Part shown: positions 36,001-46,300 of the stretch, one piece after another | Numbering within the stretch: the stretch's first letter is position 1 | How the letters are laid out: every line of letters starts with the position of its first letter | NCBI GenBank assembly: GCA_973895155.1 | Contig: OZ316896.1 | Span: forward strand, 13,888,001-13,952,000 | Direction: 5' to 3' | DNA: 64,000 nucleotides | DNA from: Marsupella aquatica | Taxonomy: Eukaryota > Marchantiophyta | The notes under the pieces: model-generated | Seen by the model: the letters and a program-made list of their open reading frames with translations, nothing else | Databases searched by the model: none | Told to the model about the DNA's origin: nothing | Program-made: the position numbers and the translations under genes

Positions 36001-37913
36001 TACTAAGGAACCAGCAATAGCTGGAACAGAGTTCAGTAGCAGCAGCGTCACGACATCATAGTCGCATAAACGAAGACAGAAGACACAATCTTCAAGAAGG
36101 TCAGTGTGCAACTACATGCATTCAATATCCAGCATAAGTCCCCTCCGTTCCCACATTCTAACATATCTTTCAAATACCAGAAAACAGTTCTAATGTCTCT
36201 CACACACAAACTGACAAGTAAATGCGTAAATGGAAATGAATGAATTCCTCAACACGCTAAAACAGTTCGACTTCAAAGGACGAACCTTGGTATGATTCTG
36301 TCGCAAGCTTTCTGAGCCAGCTGCAGAAGAAAAACGGACAAGGGACAACAGCCACTCATGAAATCGCGAACTCCTCACAAACAATTCACGGGCACCACTT
36401 CCCGCAACCGAATGAGGATGCGTTGCAAACATTATTTAGCCCACTTTCCTCCGCCTCCCCTCCATCGTTTAGGCCCCCTCGCCCACCCTGCCCTTGTGGC
36501 CCAGCTTTGCTCCCTCGTTCAAGGCGGTGGATGATCATCCTCTGACGTCCATTCCGCTGCCGGTACTGTACCACTGTCCCGGCATCATTATTAGATATGA
36601 CCGCGACGAAGAATTCCGTCATAGCGAGGATTCTTGTAGAATCTCAAGGCCAAGCAAAAGATATCGAACTAACGAACAGTATTAAACAGGATTTCCTTTC
36701 CTTTCCTTTCCTTTGTTAAGTTACTGGACTCTCCAAAGTCAACGCTTCCAAGAATGAATGTACGATGGACACTTTTCCTGATGCCCTTGTCCGCCTGACT
36801 CTCAATTTCTATTTGAAATGTGAGCAATAAAGGAATGAATGAATGCTTCAACAAGAGAGGCTTCAGAGCAAATCTGGGAAGAGAGCACTCCCGTTACAGT
36901 CCTGTAGTCCCAGTAAGTAAATTAGAAACAAAGATAGAACAAACTACTCCGTCATTTTCATTGGACTGTAGTCTCAGTTGGAAACCCCACCATTGACACC
37001 CAGAAGCCAACGAATGAGATTTATTTTGCAATTCCATTAGACAGTGCTGGCAAAAATTCAATCTAGCCACAAAATGGAGGCAATTCGCTGATCACCTAAA
37101 CGAACTCTTTAAAACAGAGCTTTCTGTGAGTTTATCCAATCGACCTCCAGCATAAAGACTAGCCAATCAGCTAGCAAGCTAGCATGGTTTCGAGAAACCC
37201 ACAAAGATTTCAGCTTAAGAGCACGACAACGAGCCCTCAAAGCTCAACAAAACACCGCCTTGACCAATCCGGAACCATACTCTAAAAACAAAGCAAAGAG
37301 CAACAACGACGAATCACTGTACCTCAATTTGCAATGAATTTTGTCATGGCAGTGAAAGCAAGGAAGAGTTCACGCCATCACCTCATCAGCACCGACCACA
37401 GCAGCGGACTCTCGAGCAGGCTAAAAAAGTCGCCTCAACGCTGTGGATTTCTTTCTTTCCCAAAGATATGATTGAAGCATGGCTTGATTGGCAGGCAGCT
37501 CTAGGAGACGAGAGGGCAGAGGAGGGGGAGAAATGCATCGATTATTAAACTACATTGTTTGAAGGATCAGAGAATTCTCTGGAGCTCAAAGGATCAGAGA
37601 GAACATCACTGTACTCCAGTGCACAGTACTTCTTATTACTTCTTCGAGTTCTACTTGTTTTTGCTAATGATTGAGTTTTGCGGCTCCCGTAGTGCCGGCT
37701 GTTTCCGTGCCGCAAACATCGCCCCGCCGCACGCCCGGAAACATAATACCCTGTTTCCCGAGTTTCATGCTAGGATGCACCAGAACGTTTCATCTCGTGA
37801 CTCCGATGGACCAAGTACGGTTTGAGACCATGCTAGCTGAGCTGTCAAATTGGTCAATTCCAGTTGTAGTGGTTGATCCAATCATCTTGTCAAACATAGT
37901 CGGGATTAGAATA
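36001..37913. other. Upstream region of the SLC35F gene
   Basis: Probably holds the promoter and one or more leader exons of the minus-strand transporter. A CTTTC-type short tandem (tttcctttcctttccttt) lies near 36691-36713. A minus-strand frame at 36432-36190 (LFVRSSRFHEWLLSLVRFSS) could be an alternative N-terminus, but its splice phase does not fit the first conserved exon. No other gene seen. Confidence 0.4.
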
Positions 37914-38059
37914 TTTGCTTGATGGGACCTCAAAATGAAAAATGTTACTTGAGAGTAACTTTCAATGATCCATACTAGTGATTGACCTTCAATCAAGGTA
38001 CCCAAAACCTCAAGGTCCTACCAAGTAACACTTTTTATTTTGGGGTCCCATCAAACAAA
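37914..38059. mobile_element. Foldback MITE flanked by TA (mariner/Stowaway-like)
   Basis: Left arm 37914-37951 (tttgcttgatgggacctc, then aaaatgaaaaatgttacttg) is the near-perfect reverse complement of right arm 38022-38059. Arms are about 38 bases, spacer about 70. The dinucleotide TA stands immediately outside both ends (37912-37913 and 38060-38061), the target duplication typical of Tc1/mariner-derived MITEs. No coding capacity. Confidence 0.75.
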
Positions 38060-38061
38060 TA

Positions 38062-39057
38062 ACTGTCCATAGGAGTTTCAAGTTCCTTGTTCTATAACTT
38101 TTTGTAAATTCTTGAGCAGAGTGAGGCTATACTAGGGTGTCTCAAAGTTCCAAAGTTTATAGTTGTAAACTGGTGAGTTATGGGTTACATTACATACACA
38201 ATCCTTACAGACTTTGAAACCGGTTTTTGTTTTTAATAGATATCCATAAGACATGGCTGCAAGGAAGCTGAAATAATTTGCTTGCATTTGATGAAGTCAG
38301 GTAATGAGTCCTACTCCTTCTGAATGGCATCGAGTCTCAGTCGTAGTCTCTAGGTGTGTTAGGTTTTAGTTTTTCTAGAGATAGTATTGACGATGTAGAT
38401 GATGATTGCGCTGAAGGGAGCCTTTGTCAATCAGATGGCATACTTAGCGGCATAGAATCATGTCCACTTCTTCCCTCTCTTAAAAAGCTAGTGGCAGCAG
38501 AAGGTCAAGAAAATTGTCACGACACACAGACCATCTCTGTTCTCCTTTCTTTTCTGTTCTTGATTTACTTATTACTCAATTGAACCGCAATTCAGAATGC
38601 GGGTGGGCAGTCGGTTACTCAGGGTAAATAAAACGTAGGGTGGGCCTACTATTAATTGAACGGTTGGTTTCTCAATGTAAATAAAATGGTTATTTTTTAA
38701 ACATTTTTACATCAAGGTTTACGGCATGGCGTCCTCAATTTTACCAAAATCCTGCCACAAACACGAATGTTGAAGTAATCTTATTTTGTAAACAAATTCG
38801 TACCTGTTTGTAGCGCATCTTGATGATGTGGCGCACTGTGGAGTCTCAAATTTTGGAAGGGACCTCTAGTAGGGTCCGTAATTAAAAATTAAAAATTGCA
38901 CCTAAAAATTGCAAGACTGTAGAGACACCAGGTTTGTGCATGCCTTGTGCATTAATATTTTTCCATTCAGATTGTAGCGCAATACCATTAAAAATTCACG
39001 TAGATTTCATTTCCTTCCTTTATAACAAAGTATACACTGGTATGCCATTGTTCACGT
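38062..39057. other. Intergenic with dispersed repeat copy
   Basis: 38820-38890 matches, in reverse orientation, the repeat at about 10826-10885 (acggaccc.actagaggt motif and cacag.g.gcca motif). No gene supported; a short frame at 38356-38583 has no recognisable features. Confidence 0.4.
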
Positions 39058-39361
39058 CTCAGGGGGGTCATTATATGGAAGGCCATATATCGCGTGCGAC
39101 ATTTTAGGGTTTGACCCCCCTAACTTTTAATTGAAAAATATTTTTTTGCAAAGCCCTTTCTTTCTTTAAATTTTGTCATTTTTATTAAAAAACCCTAAAA
39201 ACTTTACATAAAGTATTTTTGCAATTAAATAGACCTATGTATTCTTTAAAGTCGACCAATCAATAAAACATGCCCTATATGTTCTTCCACCACACCCATT
39301 TAAATGGGCCTATATTTCGTCACACGTGATGTGTTACTTCCATGGAAGTGACCCCCCCGAG
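39058..39361. mobile_element. hAT-type MITE, 304 bp, with 8-bp target duplication
   Basis: The ends are inverted: CTCAGGGGGGTCA at the left, and the complement of CTCGGGGGGGTCA at the right. The identical octamer GTTCACGT flanks both sides (39050-39057 and 39362-39369). Eight-base duplications with short GC-rich inverted ends are the hallmark of hAT elements. The interior is AT-rich and non-coding, so the element is non-autonomous. Confidence 0.85.
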
Positions 39362-39793
39362 GTTCACGTCAAAAATCAACAATGACAAGAAGGGGGTCAT
39401 TACTGATAACTCCATTAAATATGCATTGTGCAATTCTTTCCAAGTTTCAAAAAAGATTACATGAAATTTTGTCATGGGGAGACTGGATTTTTCATTCATT
39501 GTGCAAACCTTATTGTCTCTACACTAGCTATAGTCAAACCAACCTACCATATTGCTCAAGGATTGAGATGCCCTACCCTAGACACACATAAACTCTGTTT
39601 GTCAGTCTGCACTAATTTGCCAAGCAAGGGAGTATTGAATACCAGTTTCCTCCCCCAGGACAAACAAACACATGAAGCTCTATTTGTCTATCCGAGGGGG
39701 AGGAAACTGGGTGGGAGTTTGGAATACCAAGTGAAAGGGATGTAGCCGAGGCTGTAGGCAAGTTCACTATCTGCCCCAAGCCGCACTCAGTTG

Positions 39794-40155
39794 TGTTAGG
39801 ATTTACTCTTAGGTCTAGAGTTACGACTATACCGTAGTTAAGGCTAACCTTAGTTGCAAACTTGGTTAGGATAGTCATGTTGTGCACACTCTATAACCAA
39901 GCGGTGTTTGCTTGGAGAGTGGGAACTCAGGCTCATTGTTACGGAGCTAGTTGAGAGATAGAGAGAGCTTACGCTATGGATGCTTGGTATGCTGGGTCGG
40001 CCTAGAGTTCATGTGTGTTCCCATGGATGTAGCCTCATATGGAGGTCCCATGGACATAGCCTCATATGGAGGTGAACCACGTATCTCTCTGTGTCAACTC
40101 TTGTGCGTTGGATGGTTCATGGGCTTGCCGTTGCGATTGTCGTCTATGCTCAACA
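39794..40155. mobile_element. Solo LTR, copy 1 (362 bp)
   Basis: Starts TGTTAGGATTTA and ends TGCTCAACA, flanked by the direct repeat AGTTG at 39789-39793 and 40156-40160. It matches the second solo LTR at 41161 along its whole length. It is longer by 33 bases, largely because of an internal tandem copy (cccatggatgtagcctcata.. repeated as cccatggacatagcctcata..). TG..CA ends and a 5-base target duplication identify an LTR left after LTR-LTR recombination. Confidence 0.88.
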
Positions 40156-40160
40156 AGTTG

Positions 40161-41155
40161 TACACACACAAAAGTTCCATCTATTTGTCTGTTTGTCTGT
40201 TTGTCTAGAGGGGGGGCCGGGGGTGTTGGAAGAAACACCAGTTGAAGGGTTGTAGGCCCTTAGAGTACTCATTGTACAAGAGAAATTCTAGTAGGACCAG
40301 CCAACAGGCCTAGTTTGGAGCCCCAGTATGCCCGGGTTTGTGCACCCTAATGTCAGCATTTTTTGAATCAAGGCCACAATCCTACGCTCCACAACCTTGC
40401 AGAATACAACCCACCAATATTTGTGCCAATTAACAAGATACTTTTTATTTTTGTTTTTATTTGTTATAATTGAAATTTATTCTGTGTGAACCCCACGGAC
40501 GGGAGAACCAAGCAGGCCCAACAAGATACTGTTTGTTTACATACAATCACTTAGAGCTGAGGGGAGGTGGGTCTATAAAGATAGTTTGTTACAACACACT
40601 TACATAATTCTCACCATAGTCTAGTTGCAACTCGACAGGCCTATCAACTCTCCTGCCTCTTCAGCATGGCATCCAAAACAACAGATTTTTAGTGGCAATC
40701 AATTTTTCAAGGCCAAATTGGCTAGATTCCACCCGTCTAAAATTCTTTGCCACTTTTGCCAAGAATTAACTAGGTTTTTTGTCTTCCATTAGACGGTTTC
40801 CCACCTAGCAAGGGACCCCATTAGCCAAATCTAAAGGTCATCCTAAAATCTAGAGAGATCTAACACTTAGAAAGCAATCTAAGGAAATGAGATAACTAAT
40901 ATTCCCAACATCTTCTTCAATCATGCAAGGTGATAGACTTACAAAAAAACCTTACAAATTGTAGTGATCCAGGACCATTGTCATAGAGCTGCAATTGCTC
41001 TTTCCCGGTCACCGTGCGCGTATTTTCTGGCTCTCAATGAGTTTGTTCACCCGTCATCACACTAGTTCAGTTGCGAGTATTGTAACACATACGGTCAAGG
41101 ACAGGAGGTATCCCTGTATGGGATATACAGTCAACCCATGTATGCAGGGATATTG
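40161..41155. other. Spacer between two solo LTRs
   Basis: Does not hold a primer-binding site next to copy 1 or a retrotransposon reading frame, and each LTR has its own target duplication, so this is host sequence and not the interior of one element. A (tgtttgtc)n-like tract occurs at 40185-40206. No gene seen. Confidence 0.6.
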
Positions 41156-41160
41156 TATAT

Positions 41161-41489
41161 TGTTAGGATTTAGTCTTAGGTCTAGAGTTACGACTGTATC
41201 ACAATTAGGGCTAACCTTAGTAGCAGACTATGTTAGGTTAGTCATGCTGTGCACACACTATACCCAAACGGTGTTTGCTTGGAGAGTAGGAACTCAGGCT
41301 CATTGTTACGGAGCAAGTTGAGAAATAGGGAGAACTTCTGCTATGGATGCTTGGTATGGCCAGTCAACCTAGAGTGCAATAAAGTTCTTGTGTGTTCCCA
41401 TGGACGTAGCCTCATGTGGAGGTGACCATGTATCTCTTTGTGTCGACTCTTGTGCGTTGGATGATTCATTGGCTTGCCGTTGCTCAACA
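41161..41489. mobile_element. Solo LTR, copy 2 (329 bp)
   Basis: Starts TGTTAGGATTTAG and ends TGCTCAACA, flanked by TATAT at 41156-41160 and 41490-41494. Same family and orientation as the copy at 39794. A different target duplication shows an independent insertion. Confidence 0.88.
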
Positions 41490-41947
41490 TATATGGGAGA
41501 CTAATATCCCATAAAGGGACAAGTGACCGACCTTAACATTATGTTAAGGTTGTCAAACATTGACAAAATTTAATTTGCCATGTGTACTGACAACATCATG
41601 AACATCCAGCTCCTGCGTTGGCAAACATACTAGCCTAGCTGGCCTGACCTGTATTCATAAGGTTTGTTTCTAATGAGATAGAATCCTTGAGAAATGTACT
41701 AATGTGTCATGGTATGAGTGAACCAGAACTTGAATTGAAGACCAGACAACCTTAACTTAAGTCAAGAATGCTCAGTATCACATAATGACATATATTGGCT
41801 CCCATATAAGGTCGTCTGCGCAAATGGTTGGCTATATATACGTGGATCCACCTTATATGGTAGACTATATATCCCGTCCTTAACCCTATCCGTTAAGGAG
41901 GTCGAGAAGATGTAAACAGTCACTTTTATGTTCATTAATCTGGATGT

Positions 41948-42109
41948 AGAATTCGAATGTATCTGTGTACCATGTGGAATACAGTGAGCATAATGAGATG
42001 CAGAATTAGAATGTATCTGTGTACCATGTGGAATACAGTGAACATAATGAGATGCAAAATTAGAATGTATTTGTATACCATTTGGAATACAGTGAACATA
42101 ATGAGATGT
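41948..42109. repeat. Three-copy 54-bp minisatellite
   Basis: Units begin at 41948, 42002 and 42056. Each carries agaatt.gaatgtatctgtg, then taccatgtggaatacagtg and cataatgagatg, with few differences. Because 54 is a multiple of three, both strands give periodic open frames; I do not regard these as genes. Confidence 0.9.
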
Positions 42110-42245
42110 AATGATGTGCATATTGTGGCAGCAGCTTACAGCCCTGATATCTAACGAGATGCAATTGCGTGGCTGAGCAATAGGGCGTGTCAAAGCACAG
42201 TTGTACCTGAGTTACAGCCTCAGGACATAAAACACACTTATGGTA

Positions 42246-42371
42246 AGGACAGAATTGTTATGGGTTACCAAAATAAGCAGCCCATAAGGGTGATATATAA
42301 ATAGAACCAGGACAGAATTGTTATGGGTTACCAAAATAAGCACCCCATGAGTGTGGTATATAAATAGAACC
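42246..42371 (+). promoter_or_regulatory. Duplicated core promoter with two TATA boxes, upstream of SBP
   Basis: Two 63-bp direct repeats (42246-42308 and 42309-42371) each end in a perfect plant TATA box, TATATAAATA, at 42294-42303 and 42357-42366, followed by gaacca. Transcription from the second box would start near 42390-42400, upstream of the leader of the sulfate-binding protein gene on the same strand. The duplicated unit includes aggacagaattgttatgggt, which may hold upstream elements. Confidence 0.6.
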
Positions 42372-42531
42372 ATAACCAAAGTGTTAGGGGAGAACTTTGA
42401 CAGACCCTATTGCTAGAACCTGAGCTTTGTCCTGTCAGTGAGGAATCGAGGAAGAAGTGTGTGTGTTTTGGTGGGTCGGTTGGGTGCCTACCCTCTAATG
42501 CAGAGGTGAGATTTAGATTGTTCGAGTTTAG

Positions 42532-42690
42532 GAGTTCTGAGGGAGAAGGCGTACTGTGGGTACGTCCTGTCTATTATGCTGCTCGGGTGGTCTACAGTAG
42601 GCGTTTAATAAAATGGAGTTCTGAGGGAGAACAGTGTACTGTGGGCACGTCCTGTCTATTCTGCTGCTCGGGTGGTCTAAGTGTGTAATA
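42532..42690 (+). repeat. 84-bp tandem duplication in the SBP leader region
   Basis: gagttctgagggagaa followed by gtactgtggg.acgtcctgtc and gctgctcgggtggtcta occurs at 42532-42615 and again from 42616. It lies downstream of the TATA repeats and upstream of the first coding exon, so it probably falls in the 5' untranslated exon or its intron. Confidence 0.75.
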
Positions 42691-43376
42691 ATGAGTTGAA
42701 ATTTTGAGATTGCCTATTGTCTGGTACAGTTTTGAGCTGCTCCATCGGGTGTGCAGCAGCTGGAGCAACTGGTACAGTCAGGCCCTCTCCACTCAGCTTC
42801 CCCTGATTTGTGGCACCATCCCACGAGGGCTTGCAATCAGTCAGTCCCCGATTGCATCATTGCCCGAGCCGTGTGCTGGAATTCAGGAAGCTCCTACTGT
42901 CGCTGGCTACCAGCTTGGAGTTGAACAGCGAATCGGCAGGTAGGGTGAGTGTGCACTCTCGCTCTCCCTTGGTGTCCAATTTTCGTTGAGCGTTATCTTA
43001 GAAATTTGAGCTAGCTGCTCTGTGATTCTGATCTTGGGAGTAGCTTGGGAACTGAGCTTTCAACACGCTCGTTTTGGTCCAGTGGCAAACCTCGACCACA
43101 TCAGCGGGAAAAATAGACAGCCAGGTGACAAAAAAATGGACTAGCTGCCGTTCAAGGGTTTAGAGATAGATGTGCAAGAATGTGTGTGATTTCCTAGATC
43201 CTTGACGCTCATGTTTCACACAATTTTGCGCTCCTTCACTTTCTTCCTCTTACCAATTCTGGCCTCCGTGTCTTGAAACCTTTCAACAGCTGGACTGAGG
43301 TGTGAGGTGGGTTATTTTTTTGCAGGTTTGTGGGGCAAGAGATTCTGTAGCTTCTACCTCCTGCAACCATCACGCA

Positions 43377-46300
43377 ATGGAAATGCAAGGAGTCATTGTG
43401 AGCTCACTGAGTGAAAGTACAGTAGCAGAGGCTTCGCTTACCAGGAATTTACCTCTTCACAAATGCGCGGGATTTCTCGAAGGTGGTGTACGATCTTGCT
43501 CTTGCAAACCGGTCAGCGCAAGTGCATTGGGACAATGTGGTGGAGGTTTCCAAGCAATTTCATCCGGTGAGTTAGTTGTACTGTTGGCAGTACTGATCAA
43601 AGATGTACACAGGCCTCCGTAAATGGGTTTGGGTCATGCTAAGTTTAGGCGAATTTGATTCAGATATTAGTGGGTGGGAACCGGGATATGATTTTGGCCA
43701 CCATTGGTTTACTTGCATTGTCTGCCTGCACGCCGGAGACCAAGAACATTGGTAATAATCTGTATGACAACAAATTCTGTGTTTGCATCCGTAATGTGCT
43801 CTATTGGGGTATGACTTGGCTACCGTAGAGGTCTCCGAGCAATTTTCTTGAGTTATCTCACCGTGCATCAATTCATGAAGCCACTATCAAGCATGCACGG
43901 GCTGTCATTTTGATGTTTTGTCCGGATGGGCCAACAACTGTACGACCGAATTCCTCAAAGTTATGTCTCCTTGTCCTTGGAAATTGCATCGGAAAGGCCA
44001 ACACAATATTTTTGAAAAGATCTCTTTGGGTGGCCTTCTCTACAGAGGTGGAGGACGGATATGCCCGCTACTACTGCCTCTTGCCATGTATTCCCAATCA
44101 TTTCGCAATTTTAGAGTAGATCTCACTCTACCCTACAGATGTGATTGAGCTATTTGCAGATACTGTTCTGAAATTCTTTGACTGAAGAGGTTGACGGTTC
44201 ACAATTGTAGTCTCTGATGCAGGCCAATCTTCTCGGTCACATGTTAAGTGCAAACTGGAATCATCGAAGTCGAAGCAAAATCAATCAAGACGATATGGGC
44301 AGGAGAATGCTTTGGGTGGAAAAAGAAGTGAAGCATCCCGGATCTTTTCATTGAGTCTATTTGGCATCTCCTGTGGCACAGCATTCTTAGGGACAGCAAA
44401 CGATGCAGGTGCTGCAGTAGCTAAGAAAAAAACTGCAAGTTTAACTTTGGCTGCCTTCGCAGTCACCAAAGTTGCTTACGAGAAGGTGTGAGATTGCACA
44501 AGCACTTACTTCTCTCCTTGTATGTATTGGGAGTGCTCCTGTTGAAAACTTTCGAAGAGTGACAATCTTTTCACTTGTTAAATGGATGTGGTATTGCTGG
44601 CTGTGTGAAAATGTGAGAACATGCGGATTTAAGTTGTCCAGGTTCACCAAAGCTAGTTATTGTCCTTTCTGTGTTTGTCACATGTATATTGGTAGAAACA
44701 CTCGTCACTATAAGTTGCTATGCAGGTGGCGACACCATTTTGTACATGCATTGCACATTGTAAGAGTTTGACTGAATACTGATCTGGCCAGATTACACGC
44801 CTTTTTGCCAAAAAATGGCTCGAGGAGACTGGTCAAGAAGTGCGCTTCCGATTAAGTATAGGTGTGATATTATGCCCTGTGTTCGGTCCTTGAGTTCCCA
44901 ATAGATAACGTAGGCAATCTGTCATGAGTACGTATTTAAGGGCAAATTAATCGACTAAAGAATTTTCTTGATTTGGTAAAAATGAAATAGGTTTGCTTCT
45001 ACGTTACAAAAAACTCTTGGGACTATTCTTCTGAGTTGATTATTTCATACCATCCATAGCTGCACACCTAAACAGTCTGTCGAAGTCCGGTGGCTTTTTG
45101 ATAGCCTTCTAAATGGATAGTAAGACTGGCCGATGTGTTCAAATTTCGTATTTCCTGTTTTGGTTGACCTGCTTTATATATTAGTAGGGTCATAATTAAG
45201 TCTGGCAAAACAGTTATTTGGCCGCTGACTTAATTTTATGGGCAGCCGGAAGTGGAACGCAAGCCAGGGCAGTAATTGATGGTCTACCTGTAAGTATCAT
45301 CCCTTGGTGATTTGAACTGCACCTACTACCAAACCTGATCGTAAACAGTGACCGCGCATCTTAGTTGTTGAGGAATAAGGCCATTGCCGTAGAACTCTGA
45401 AAGGTACCCATTTTCAAGTTCTTCGAGTGTTTGATTTGTTGGCAGATCAGTGTCGTGCTTGATATGGTTCGCATAATCGGAAGCAAGTGGCATTGAAAGG
45501 GTTGCAAAACTTTCACATTTGGAGAAGGAGGAGCAGTACTGACTGACTACAGGACATGGCAATTGCAGGCTGATGTCGTGTCCCTTGCCCTCCCCCTCGA
45601 TGTGATCAAGATCCAGGAGGCTGGACTTATTGACAATGACTGGCAGCAACGTGTAAGAAATCAAATCCTGCTGTGGTCATCTCGTATCTACGGACTAAGA
45701 CAGCGGATGAGGGTTGTTTTGCAATTTTGTTGCTTCATATCTATCGCTACATTTTGGCTCTCAGACTCAGCAGGACAGAAACTATTACCAATGTCTTGAA
45801 TGGACGAGTGGCAGCCATCTTCCTGCACGATGGAGTTCCGTATCTTGCTCCAAGTTAAAATACAGTACAGATATCAATAGTGTGTGGTGCACAGTAGGTT
45901 TCCCACAGGTCCTCCGGTTGTTGCCTCTACAGGTATCCTGAACAGATGGTGAGGTTTCTATTATCTGCTCCTTTGTTTTACAGGTGCCAAATAATGGAGT
46001 ACCTGCAGAGACGACCGTCTGCCTCGTCACAAGACCAGGCAACCCAAAGCAAATTATGGATTGGGAGGATCTTGCAAGGTTTTCCCGTCGTTGCTCTCTT
46101 GTAGGGTAGCTCGTGTGGGGTTGTGATTGTACTAGAGCGTCATTTGGTGGATGGATTGGCTCTACAAATCGAAAGCTACTCTGGCAGCTAAACTTTTCTT
46201 GTTTCCTCTATAGTTTGTTCCGAGGATTGTGGTTATCGTTTTGGGCCGCATTATTGTATGGTCTTTTTTAGATGTCTAGGCAACTTATAACTTGTATTGT

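Noticed and set aside
39794-41489. One intact 1.7-kb LTR retrotransposon
   Set aside because: Each LTR has its own 5-base target duplication and the spacer has no primer-binding site beside copy 1, so they are two solo LTRs.
41948-42109. CRISPR-like array
   Set aside because: Units are contiguous without unique spacers; a plant minisatellite.
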